From Bacilli bacterium (GTDB lineage Bacteria; Bacillota_I; Bacilli_A; RF39; UBA660): a DNA stretch of 39,776 nucleotides. Position 1 is the stretch's first letter. Each line of letters opens with the position of its first letter. The stretch is from positions 1-39,776 of the forward strand of contig JAAWGF010000014.1 of NCBI GenBank assembly GCA_022795155.1. Reading direction: 5' to 3'. Below the pieces are notes generated by a model. That model did no database searches, was not told the origin of the DNA, and saw only the letters and a program-made list of their open reading frames with translations. The position numbers were made by a program, and so were the translations under genes. Positions 17,148 to 24,801 of the stretch are shown piece after piece.

Positions 17148-17519
17148 CTATGCACATTCAACAAATCTATCAATAGATTTACAGGTATAGTCATCAATTA
17201 TAAGAGGTTCAACGATAGTAACATCTCCATTTTTATCCAAATACAATGCGCCACTTTTTATTTTTGAACTATAACTATTTATTTTATAACGTTTATCATT
17301 AATAATACCTTCAAACTTATCGCCATTAAGCGTAAAAGTAATAGAATTATTCCAATCTCTATCATTATCTACCTCATATTGTTTGATAAAGTTTTTGGCA
17401 CTATTAATATTTTTATAAGCTATTTTTTTTGCTATATCCAATTGTTCCGCATTTTTAGATTCTTCACTACCACAACCAGTTATCAAAACAATAATTAAAA
17501 GTATATAAATCTTTTTCAT
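17148..17519 (-). CDS. Putative lipoprotein with a pilin-like C-terminal segment
   Basis: A 123-residue exported lipoprotein: basic start, hydrophobic core and lipobox LITGC give an acylated Cys16. The mature part is a helix (about 28-50) followed by beta-rich sequence. The segment SGALYLDKNGDVTI and the later IIDDYTCKSIDRFVEC resemble, in spacing and in the SGxxxLxxxGxV pattern, the C-terminal part of type IV pilin-like proteins of gut Bacillota, with two Cys that could form a disulfide. That resemblance is by eye. It lies downstream of the 151-aa membrane protein (16-base gap) and is convergent with tspO. Confidence 0.65.
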   Translation of the reverse strand: MKKIYILLIIVLITGCGSEESKNAEQLDIAKKIAYKNINSAKNFIKQYEVDNDRDWNNSITFTLNGDKFEGIINDKRYKINSYSSKIKSGALYLDKNGDVTIVEPLIIDDYTCKSIDRFVECA

Positions 17520-17535
17520 AAAAATATCATAACCC

Positions 17536-17991
17536 TTAATTAACTATAAATTTTTTCATATAATTTTTCAAAACTTTATTTATTAATAATGCACCAACCA
17601 ATAACTGAATAATTACTATTACTAAACCAATAATAGGAAAAGCATTATTAATAAAATACGAAATGATAGTTAATATTAAATTTGCAAATATATAAAATTG
17701 CAAGATACTTATAATTAAATTATTAGCAGCTTTCTCACTTATTGTTTTTACATTATGAAAAGCACTTCGCTGAGCAATTGCATTAAGAATCAATGTTAAA
17801 ATTGAATTAGAGATAACACTTAATAATACTATAATAACTATAATTAAAATATAATTAAAATCTTGCTTTAATACGGTCTCACTAAGCATTTCTATTATTC
17901 CCCTAAATACTGAACCAGGAATAATAGATACTACAATACTCCAAATTAAATAAGAAATAATATAATTTAATAAAATTTTTTTCTTTTCCAT
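17536..17991 (-). CDS. Membrane protein of unknown function, four helices
   Basis: A 151-residue hydrophobic protein with about four membrane helices (roughly 8-28, 45-70, 90-112, 117-138) and Lys-rich ends. I do not recognise the family. The chosen ATG lacks a good ribosome site. A short reading frame with a good site (18017-18052) ends 25 bases upstream, so translation might be coupled. The lipoprotein gene follows closely on the same strand. Confidence 0.65.
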   Translation of the reverse strand: MEKKKILLNYIISYLIWSIVVSIIPGSVFRGIIEMLSETVLKQDFNYILIIVIIVLLSVISNSILTLILNAIAQRSAFHNVKTISEKAANNLIISILQFYIFANLILTIISYFINNAFPIIGLVIVIIQLLVGALLINKVLKNYMKKFIVN

Positions 17992-18016
17992 AATACTTTT
18001 ATCAATATGAAAAATA

Positions 18017-18052
18017 TCAATTATAATAAGAGAATCGATACTTTTTTATCAT
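18017..18052 (-). CDS. Possible 11-codon leader frame
   Basis: On the minus strand AAAGGAACAAT precedes an ATG that opens an 11-codon frame (MIKKYRFSYYN) ending 25 bases before the start of the 151-aa membrane protein. The ribosome site is better than that of the downstream gene. It could be a leader peptide or chance. Confidence 0.25.
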   Translation of the reverse strand: MIKKYRFSYYN

Positions 18053-18170
18053 ATTGTTCCTTTCTATAATAATGAAATACATAATCTTTAATACTTAATA
18101 ATTAGATTATTTTATTGCTATACTTATAATACATACTTTTAAAGCATTTTTGTTGATTTCAATGTTATAA

Positions 18171-18205
18171 AAAATCTTAAAACAGTCACCTAGTTTTAAG
18201 ATTTT
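18171..18205 (-). terminator. Terminator of the YlbL-like gene
   Basis: A perfect 13-bp stem AAAATCTTAAAAC / GTTTTAAGATTTT with a 9-base loop and T run on the minus strand; it overlaps the stop codon. Confidence 0.85.
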
Positions 18206-19218
18206 TTATGATAATTTTCTAAAAATTCTAATGCCTCATCAAAAGTTGAAACACCAACTATTTCAATATCATAATCATTTTTTTCTTTTAAAGTTATTGC
18301 TTCTAAATAGTTTTCACCACTTGGTACAATAAATATTTTTGCTTTTCCCTTTATTGCCCCAAGCAATTTATATTTAACACCACCAATACTACCAACATTT
18401 CCTTTTGAATCTATCATTCCTGTTCCTATAATAATATTTCCCTTGGTAATATCTTCTTCTACAAGAGAGTTATATATTGCTAAAGCTGTCATAAGACCAC
18501 CTGATGGCCCAGATTCTGAACTACTACTTTTAATTTTTATTACTGGATTCGTTTTCAGCTCTAATAATTCATATATAACAATGCCAACAACTTTTGAATT
18601 ATCAATTTCTTTAACCCTAGCTATCCTTTCATAATTTTTATTGTTATTCTTTACTTTAAACTTTATCTCATCGCCAATATCTTTACTAGCAACAATTTGA
18701 CTTATTTCACTTTTATCAGCTATCTTTTTGCCATCTACTTCTATAATTAAGTCCCCTACTTTTAAATCTGTCTCAGAAGTAGCATCTAAGTAAGCTACAT
18801 AAAATTTTTGTTCTACTATTTCATAATCAAAACCAGCCTTACGATAAGCCACCATAATTGCGTTATTATTTGCCTCTTTAAGCGCTAATTTATTACGAAA
18901 TAATAAATCATCAATTGTTTCGTTCTCTAGCAAAATATCCTCATTTTTCGATATATCCCAATTAGGATTTAACCACGCATAAAAAAGAGTTGGTAGCGTG
19001 GCACTTACCTCTGAAACATACGCCATATTAAAACTTCCTTTTGATGTATATGCATTATCCATTTCAATTCGCTTTGTTACATTAATATAGCCACCTGGGG
19101 CTTCAATCGTATATGGTAATCGAATAGTAAAAATAATAAAAATTAATACTAAAAATATTAAGAATCGATAATTTTTTAAAAAGATTTCTTTTATTTTATC
19201 ATATAATTTATTAAACAT
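18196..19218 (-). CDS. YlbL-like PDZ domain / Lon-type serine protease
   Basis: Membrane-anchored protease. ATG 19218 (MFNKLYDKIKEIF) follows AGAAAGGA; 340 residues. One N-terminal helix (about 18-35), an extracytoplasmic region, a PDZ domain (about 140-215; LKVGDLIIEVDGKKI), then a Lon-type proteolytic domain with SESGPSGGL (catalytic Ser about 238) and GGVKYKLLGA (catalytic Lys about 281), forming the Ser-Lys dyad. This matches the YlbL family of Bacilli. It is divergent from a ylbJ-type gene with only 45 bases between the two start codons, echoing the ylbJ-ylbL neighbourhood of Bacillus. Confidence 0.9.
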   Translation of the reverse strand: MFNKLYDKIKEIFLKNYRFLIFLVLIFIIFTIRLPYTIEAPGGYINVTKRIEMDNAYTSKGSFNMAYVSEVSATLPTLFYAWLNPNWDISKNEDILLENETIDDLLFRNKLALKEANNNAIMVAYRKAGFDYEIVEQKFYVAYLDATSETDLKVGDLIIEVDGKKIADKSEISQIVASKDIGDEIKFKVKNNNKNYERIARVKEIDNSKVVGIVIYELLELKTNPVIKIKSSSSESGPSGGLMTALAIYNSLVEEDITKGNIIIGTGMIDSKGNVGSIGGVKYKLLGAIKGKAKIFIVPSGENYLEAITLKEKNDYDIEIVGVSTFDEALEFLENYHKKS

Positions 19219-19263
19219 AGGCTTTTCCTTTCTAATAAAGAATATATGAGTGGAGGACATTTT

Positions 19264-20244
19264 ATGAAAAAAATGATTAATACTATTTTAATTTTAATTA
19301 TTTTAATAGTAGTAACTATAGAGATTTTGACAGATTCAGAATCAATTTTAAATGCGGTTAGCTTCTCTTTCAATATTTGGAAAGAAAATGTTTTTCCCTC
19401 TTTATTTCCTTTTTTTATTTTATCAGAACTACTAATCAATTATGGATTTATTGAACTTATTGGTGAAATATGTAAACCTATTATGAATAAAATTTTTAAA
19501 ACTAAAGGTGTTGGAGCTTTTGCCTTTATAATGAGCCTAATTTCAGGATTCCCAAGTAGCGCAAAATATATTAGAGAATTACACAAAAAAGAATTAATAA
19601 ATGAAAAAGAAGCTACCAAATTATTAACTTTCACACATTTTTCCAATCCTCTCTTTATTTTAGGAACCATTTCCTTATTATTCCTAAATAATAAAGAAGT
19701 AGGATTATTAATCTTAATTTGCCATTATTTAGGTAATATTATAATTGGTATTATTTTTAGAAATTATTATCCCACCAAAGACAAAACAACAAAATCATCA
19801 TTCAAAAAGGTCATTCGTGAAATTAGTGAAAAAAGAATTAAAAATAAAAAAAGTTTTGGTCAAGTTGTAACAGACGCTTTATTAAATAGTATCAACACTT
19901 TGATATTAATCTTAGGTGTAATCAGCATGTTTCTAGTTATTACAACAATCATTGATAATAATATTAATTTAAATAGTTTCAATCAAAGCATTCTAAATGG
20001 TTTTTTCGAAATGACACAAGGATTAAAATATGTTAGTTTGGAAGCAATACCATTAAAATTAAAATGTACTCTTTCAACTATGATTATATCATTTGGAGGC
20101 TTAAGTGTCCATATGCAAATAATAAGTATTTTAAGTGATACTAAAATTAAATACTTTCCCTTTTTAACTGCTAGAATACTTCATGCTGTAATTTCATCAT
20201 TATTAATATTCTTCAGTTTTGATATTTGGATGAATCTCTTTTAG
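19264..20244 (+). CDS. ylbJ: YlbJ-like integral membrane protein
   Basis: Polytopic membrane protein with the nucleoside-recognition/gate fold of the YlbJ family, described in Bacillus as a sporulation membrane protein. ATG 19264 (MKKMINTILILIIL) follows GGAGGA; an in-frame ATG at 19246 precedes that ribosome site and is rejected. 326 residues with about eight hydrophobic segments. Family hallmarks are WKENVFPSLFPFFILSELL and the loop SLISGFPSSAKYIREL. No other sporulation gene is visible in the window, so whether the organism sporulates is open. Confidence 0.85.
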   Translation: MKKMINTILILIILIVVTIEILTDSESILNAVSFSFNIWKENVFPSLFPFFILSELLINYGFIELIGEICKPIMNKIFKTKGVGAFAFIMSLISGFPSSAKYIRELHKKELINEKEATKLLTFTHFSNPLFILGTISLLFLNNKEVGLLILICHYLGNIIIGIIFRNYYPTKDKTTKSSFKKVIREISEKRIKNKKSFGQVVTDALLNSINTLILILGVISMFLVITTIIDNNINLNSFNQSILNGFFEMTQGLKYVSLEAIPLKLKCTLSTMIISFGGLSVHMQIISILSDTKIKYFPFLTARILHAVISSLLIFFSFDIWMNLF

Positions 20245-20245
20245 C

Positions 20246-20273
20246 AAAAAAAAGATAACCAATCAATGTTATC
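20246..20273 (-). terminator. Terminator of the Rpn-type gene
   Basis: On the minus strand GATAAC pairs with GTTATC around an 8-base loop and is followed by eight T. Confidence 0.7.
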
Positions 20274-20293
20274 ATAAACCTATACACTTATAT

Positions 20294-21079
20294 TTAAAGT
20301 AATGAATTTATTTGTTCCTTTATTAAACCAGTGGCATTCATTATAATATTAATATTAACGTTCTCTGTTAACAAATTTTTAGCAATATCAAATTTTCCTT
20401 CTTTTTTTCCAACCTCATAAGCCATATCATAATGCTCCGTTTCATTCATCATTAATCTTTCAATATCTTCCATTTTTTCATATTCCTTTCTATTTTTATT
20501 ATAAATTATTATCCCTCTTAATATTTCTTTATAAATCTTTCTTGTGAGTATTCGTTCTAATCCTTTAATATTTTCACAATTAAATAAATTTACTAATTCA
20601 TAATATTTTTTATTTCTATCGTTTTTATCTACTTTAGTTAAGTCAAATATTTGATATTCTAATTTTTTAGTAAAGACTTTATTTCTTCTTTTTAATTTTA
20701 TGATATCTTTAGTTTTTTCATTAAATGAATTATAGTTTATTATCGCATAAACTTTGATACTTTTTAAATTTTGATAATCTTCTCCCTCCTTTAAACAATG
20801 ATGATGAATAACACCTGATGAATAAAATAATAATCGTTCTTTAAAATTATGACGATTAATATTTTGTAACTCGAAAATTACAATTTCATTATCAACATTA
20901 AGTAGCATATCAACAATACCAACTTTACAATTTTTATTAGTCTTTACTAATTCGGTATTTAAATATATTATTTTATCTGCTTTAACATTAAACATATCCC
21001 TTAACAATTGCTTTAAATATAATTCACTTCTAAATATTTTTTTAAATAGATAATCATTTTCTAATGTATATATTTTCAT
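20294..21079 (-). CDS. Rpn family / PD-(D/E)XK nuclease family putative transposase
   Basis: A 261-residue protein of the Rpn recombination-promoting nuclease / PD-(D/E)XK transposase-like family. The N-terminus has the family opening NDYLFKKIFRS. The nuclease core is VGIVDMLLNVDNEIVIFELQNI, with Asp and ELQ in the D...(D/E)xQ arrangement. A basic middle region leads to the typical C-terminal module GKKEGKFDIAKNLL...IIMNATGLIKEQINSLL, a short helical tail that varies within the family. No terminal inverted repeats are visible, so it is not flanked as a classical insertion sequence. It has its own promoter and terminator. Confidence 0.85.
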   Translation of the reverse strand: MKIYTLENDYLFKKIFRSELYLKQLLRDMFNVKADKIIYLNTELVKTNKNCKVGIVDMLLNVDNEIVIFELQNINRHNFKERLLFYSSGVIHHHCLKEGEDYQNLKSIKVYAIINYNSFNEKTKDIIKLKRRNKVFTKKLEYQIFDLTKVDKNDRNKKYYELVNLFNCENIKGLERILTRKIYKEILRGIIIYNKNRKEYEKMEDIERLMMNETEHYDMAYEVGKKEGKFDIAKNLLTENVNINIIMNATGLIKEQINSLL

Positions 21080-21099
21080 AATAGTTAACTACTAATTAA

Positions 21100-21126
21100 A
21101 TTATACTTCTTTTATTTTTTTGTCAA
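21100..21126 (-). promoter_or_regulatory. Promoter of the Rpn-type gene
   Basis: TTGACA lies 15 bases from TATAAT, or 17 bases from the overlapping TAATTT, on the minus strand. Spacing suggests the second -10 may be the functional one. Confidence 0.55.
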
Positions 21127-21204
21127 TAGTATTTTAGTAGTAATTTCGCTCCTTCCTAATTATAAATATATATATACAATTTAGTTAAAATCCTTTTCCC
21201 CTAC

Positions 21205-21232
21205 AAAAAAAAATTGCGTATTTCGCAATTTT
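21205..21232 (-). terminator. Terminator of the nrd operon
   Basis: On the minus strand AAAATTGCG pairs with CGCAATTTT around a 5-base loop and runs into a long T tract, just after the stop of the desulfoferrodoxin-like gene. Confidence 0.85.
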
Positions 21233-21253
21233 AAAGTAAAAATAAGTTTTAAT

Positions 21254-21622
21254 TTAATCAACATTAGTCTTCCATAAACCATGCTTATTACAATATGCAT
21301 ACAAAGTTGCATCTTTTAAGTATGGAAATTCAACCTCTGCTTTTAATTTATCATTTAAATATTTAGTAATTTCTAAATTATTTTTAACTAAAGTAATAAA
21401 AGAAATATAATGATCCTCTTCCATAACATGGTTTACTTCAACTAAAATTTTGTCATTAATAATTTTATAACTTGGTAAATGCTTTTCAATTGCGCATTCA
21501 GTAATATTACTCTTTATATCAAGCATTATTTCATTACAGCACATTATATTTTGATTATTGTAAGTCATAACATTAACAATTTTTCCACATTTACTACATT
21601 TCTTTAAGTTTAATTCATTCAT
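21254..21622 (-). CDS. Desulfoferrodoxin-like superoxide reductase
   Basis: A 122-residue protein with both iron sites of desulfoferrodoxin. The N-terminal desulforedoxin-type site is KCSKCGK plus the CC pair at about 28-29 (four Cys). The superoxide-reductase site is EKHLPSY (His), VNHVMEEDHYISF (two His) and YCNKHGLWK (Cys and His). It would reduce superoxide to peroxide without releasing oxygen, in the cytoplasm. ATG 21622 follows GGTGG. It begins 12 bases after the nrdG stop codon and before a strong terminator, so it is the last gene of the nrd operon and may protect the oxygen-sensitive radical enzymes; that role is inference. Confidence 0.88.
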   Translation of the reverse strand: MNELNLKKCSKCGKIVNVMTYNNQNIMCCNEIMLDIKSNITECAIEKHLPSYKIINDKILVEVNHVMEEDHYISFITLVKNNLEITKYLNDKLKAEVEFPYLKDATLYAYCNKHGLWKTNVD

Positions 21623-21634
21623 ATAACCACCATA

Positions 21635-22213
21635 TTAAATATATACTTCTTTTTTTCTATTGAAAATACCATTTATACTAAAATCATCATTTTGTAAACT
21701 ACCATCATATTTAGTTATTACACAAGCATAACCTAATTCTAAACTTTTTTTTACATCGATAATTCTTTGATTAGTAGAACCTCTAAATTTAACATTTAGA
21801 CTTTTTTTTGACAAATCAAATCTACCATCAATTAAAACATCAATTTGTTCTAAAAATTCAAGAACTTTAGTATTTTTTTTAGCTATCATCATCAATTGTT
21901 CAAAAGTATAACCAGTATAACACCAAACATTAAGATTTAATGCATGACAATATCTAGCAATTTCTAAACAAGCAGGAATTTGAAAAAAGGGGTCCCCACC
22001 TGAAAGCGTTATACCGTCTTGATATTTAGTATTTTTGATTTTTTCTTTCAAATCTTCAATATCAAGCTCAAATCCACCCTTGAAATCATGTGTTTCAGGA
22101 TTATGGCAGCCTAGACAGTTATGAGAACACCCTTGCGTCCAAATAACTGTTCTAAGCCCCTCCCCATCAACAATACTGTCCTGTTGCAAATTGCTTGCCA
22201 AACGAATTTTCAT
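21635..22213 (-). CDS. nrdG: Anaerobic ribonucleotide reductase activating protein (radical SAM)
   Basis: Radical-SAM activase that installs the glycyl radical on class III ribonucleotide reductase. 192 residues, slightly longer than many NrdG. The cluster motif is CSHNCLGC (CxxxCxxC) near residue 29, preceded by DGEGLRTVIWTQG, and followed by the SAM-binding GGDP in TLSGGDPFFQ. Its ATG overlaps the stop codon of the 59-aa glycyl-radical gene by one base (TAATG), so the activase and its probable direct substrate are translationally coupled. Confidence 0.95.
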   Translation of the reverse strand: MKIRLASNLQQDSIVDGEGLRTVIWTQGCSHNCLGCHNPETHDFKGGFELDIEDLKEKIKNTKYQDGITLSGGDPFFQIPACLEIARYCHALNLNVWCYTGYTFEQLMMIAKKNTKVLEFLEQIDVLIDGRFDLSKKSLNVKFRGSTNQRIIDVKKSLELGYACVITKYDGSLQNDDFSINGIFNRKKEVYI

Positions 22214-22392
22214 TACATATTACCTAAAGAATGTTTTACACGATCATGCTCTTCAGCACGTTTACCATTATTAAAACGTTCAACAGTTCCAACTAAATAA
22301 CCTGTAATACGGCGGATTCTTTCAAATCCTACACCTTCTCCAACTTTTTTTTCTCTTTCACCTGATACAACATTTTTTACTTCTGTTTTCAT
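22213..22392 (-). CDS. Detached glycyl-radical domain of anaerobic ribonucleotide reductase
   Basis: A 59-residue protein encoded between nrdD and nrdG. The ATG at 22392 follows AAGGGAG at good spacing. Its core RRITGYLVG followed by ERFNNGKRAEEHDRVKH matches the extreme C-terminus of class III NrdD, where the Gly of the RxxxGYLG-type loop carries the radical; here that is Gly31. The main nrdD gene stops just after its zinc-ribbon Cys and lacks this loop. The peptide therefore probably supplies the radical in trans, by analogy with the GrcA spare domain of pyruvate formate-lyase. It overlaps nrdG by one base. Independent ribosome site and clean frames argue against a sequencing frameshift. 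Confidence 0.85.
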   Translation of the reverse strand: MKTEVKNVVSGEREKKVGEGVGFERIRRITGYLVGTVERFNNGKRAEEHDRVKHSLGNM

Positions 22393-22426
22393 AAAAATTC
22401 TCCCTTCAATTTTCTATTTATTCTTT

Positions 22427-24742
22427 TTATTTACAACAATTAATATTTTTTAACAAATCAACACTGACAGCCTCGCCAGCTCTTCTACCACATCGTGGGC
22501 AAACATCTTTTATAATTCCTACATACCCACAAACTGGATCACGGTCAACTGGATGATTAATAGCACCATAACCGATTCCCTCTTCTTTCATAATACGAAC
22601 AATTTTTTCAAATACATCAACATTTTCAGATGGATCACCATCTAGCTCAATATAAGAAATATGACCTGCATTAGTTAAAGCATGATATGGGGCCTCTAAA
22701 TGAATTTTATTAGCAACCGATATATTAAAATATACAGGTATATGGAAAGAATTAGTATAGTAATTTCTATCAGTAACACCTTTTATTTTTCCATATATTG
22801 CTTTATCAATATTAACAAATCTACCTGATAATCCTTCAGCTGGTGTTGCTAATAAAGTAAAATTTAAATTATATTTTTCAGAATATTCATCAGTTTTCTT
22901 TCTCATAAAACTAATAATCTTTTGACCTAATTCTTGAGATTCGCTTGATTCACCATGATGCTTGCCAACTAAAGCTTTTAAACATTCTGCTAAACCAATA
23001 AAACCAATACTCAAAGTACCATGTTTTAATATTTTCTTTAATTTATTATCAGTATTCTTTAATTTTTCAGAATCCATCCAAATACCTTGACCTAACAAGA
23101 AAGGGAAATTATAAACATGTTTGCCACATTGAATTTCAAATCTTTCCAATAATTGATCTCTAACTAAATCCATTAAATCGGATAATTCACTAAAGAATCC
23201 ATCTAAATCTATTTCACTATTACTTACAATGCCATGCTTAATACCTAAACGTGGTAAATTAATCGATGTGAATGATAAATTACCTCTTCCCGGTGTAACA
23301 GCTCGATCTGGATCAACAACATTCCCTAAAACTCTTGTACGGCAACCCATATAACCAACTTCAGTCGCATAATCGCCTTCTTTATAGAATTGTAAATTAA
23401 ATGGGGCATCAATAAACGAGAAATTAGGAAATAGACGTTTAGCTGATACACGACATGAAAGTTTAAATAAATCGTAATTTGAATCTTCTGGATTGTAGTT
23501 AATACCCTCTTTTACTTTAAATATTGATATTGGGAAAATTGGTGTTTCACTTTGACCCAATCCTGCTTCAACGGCTAATAAATAATTTTTCATAACCATT
23601 CTACCTTCGCTAGATGTATCAGTTCCAAAATTAATTGATGAGAATGGAACTTGGGCACCAGCTCTAGAATGCATTGTATTTAAATTATGAACAAAAGCTT
23701 CCATTGCTTGATAAGTAATTCGGTCAGTCTTACTATAAGCCTTGTCATAGGCGATTCTAAATAGACGTCCAACTTGATCACTATCTTTAATAAATCTTTC
23801 AAAAATATTTAAATCAAAATCAATACTATCTAATTTATCAATTTCTTTAGCAACACTTACCATATTAATAAATTGTCCGAAGTCAGAATAATCTAATAAG
23901 TCACTAATTGTTTGTTTAAATTGTTTCCTAAATGTCTTTAAAACCCCAGGGGCTAAATAATAATCAAAAGCTGGAATACTTTGTCCACCATGTTGATCAT
24001 TTTGATTGGATTGAATCGCAATAGCCGCTAAAGCTGCATAAGAAATAATATCATTTGGTTCTCTTAAATGACCATGTCCTGTTGAAAAACCATTTTTAAA
24101 TAATTTACTTAAATCTAGCTGCATACAAGTAGTTGTTCCCATTGGTAAGAAATCCATATCATGAATATGAATATCACCATTATCATGAGCTTCAGCAAAT
24201 TTCTTTTTCATTAAATATGATTTTGCGAACTCTTTAGAAACAGTACTACCATATTGCAACATTGTACCCATTGCTGTATCGCCATCAACATTAGCATTTT
24301 CTCTTTTAGTGTCTTCCTCATGAGCTGATTTTAGTCCTAAACCCTCTAATGTTTTTAAAAATTTATGCATCTTTTTTTCATCACTAAATAATTGTCGTGA
24401 TTGATTACGTCTTTCACGGTATGAAGAAAATTCATTATATACATCATCATAACCTTTTTTCTGTAAAGCATCCTCAATCATATCTTGAATTGTCTCTATT
24501 TTAATCTTTTCAGATTCATTATATTCTTTTTCAATTCTAGCGATAACAAATTTATAAATAGTATTTATATCTTTTTCAGTATAACCGGCACTATTATTTG
24601 CCCCACCATCATCACTTTCATCAATTTTGTCAAAAGCCTTTTTTATTGCCATCGCAATTTTTGTTCCATTAAAATCAACTTTTTTACCGTCTCTTTTAAC
24701 AACTTTTAGTGTAATTTTTCTTTCTTCTTCTACTACTGACAT
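22427..24742 (-). CDS. nrdD: Anaerobic ribonucleoside-triphosphate reductase, large part without the radical loop
   Basis: Class III ribonucleotide reductase, which makes deoxynucleotides without oxygen. 771 residues from ATG 24742 with AAGGGAGA. An N-terminal ATP-cone (about 10-105, KVVKRDGKKVDFNGTKI) provides allosteric control. The barrel contains TTTCMQLDLSKLF, DQHGGQSIPAFDYYLA and YMGCRTRVLG, whose Cys fits the thiyl-radical position. The C-terminus has a zinc ribbon (CGYVG...CPRCGR, with a terminal CC) and then stops. The expected RxxxGYLG glycyl-radical loop is missing and is encoded by the next small gene. A consensus promoter precedes it. It heads the operon nrdD, 59-aa peptide, nrdG, desulfoferrodoxin-like gene. 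Confidence 0.94.
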   Translation of the reverse strand: MSVVEEERKITLKVVKRDGKKVDFNGTKIAMAIKKAFDKIDESDDGGANNSAGYTEKDINTIYKFVIARIEKEYNESEKIKIETIQDMIEDALQKKGYDDVYNEFSSYRERRNQSRQLFSDEKKMHKFLKTLEGLGLKSAHEEDTKRENANVDGDTAMGTMLQYGSTVSKEFAKSYLMKKKFAEAHDNGDIHIHDMDFLPMGTTTCMQLDLSKLFKNGFSTGHGHLREPNDIISYAALAAIAIQSNQNDQHGGQSIPAFDYYLAPGVLKTFRKQFKQTISDLLDYSDFGQFINMVSVAKEIDKLDSIDFDLNIFERFIKDSDQVGRLFRIAYDKAYSKTDRITYQAMEAFVHNLNTMHSRAGAQVPFSSINFGTDTSSEGRMVMKNYLLAVEAGLGQSETPIFPISIFKVKEGINYNPEDSNYDLFKLSCRVSAKRLFPNFSFIDAPFNLQFYKEGDYATEVGYMGCRTRVLGNVVDPDRAVTPGRGNLSFTSINLPRLGIKHGIVSNSEIDLDGFFSELSDLMDLVRDQLLERFEIQCGKHVYNFPFLLGQGIWMDSEKLKNTDNKLKKILKHGTLSIGFIGLAECLKALVGKHHGESSESQELGQKIISFMRKKTDEYSEKYNLNFTLLATPAEGLSGRFVNIDKAIYGKIKGVTDRNYYTNSFHIPVYFNISVANKIHLEAPYHALTNAGHISYIELDGDPSENVDVFEKIVRIMKEEGIGYGAINHPVDRDPVCGYVGIIKDVCPRCGRRAGEAVSVDLLKNINCCK

Positions 24743-24772
24743 AACTTAAATCTCCCTTACTATTACAATTTA

Positions 24773-24801
24773 ATTATAATCGCTAATACACAAAAAGTCA
24801 A
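24773..24801 (-). promoter_or_regulatory. nrd operon promoter
   Basis: TTGACT, exactly 17 bases, TATAAT on the minus strand, about 30 bases before the nrdD start codon. I looked for paired NrdR boxes and did not see convincing ones. Confidence 0.75.

Noticed and set aside
20246-21160. Insertion sequence around the Rpn-type gene
   Set aside because: No terminal inverted repeats or target-site duplication were seen; the flanking hairpins look like ordinary terminators.
22390-22429. Programmed frameshift or stop readthrough joining nrdD to the 59-aa peptide
   Set aside because: Several in-frame stops follow the nrdD stop, no slippery sequence is visible, and the small gene has its own well-spaced ribosome site and ATG.
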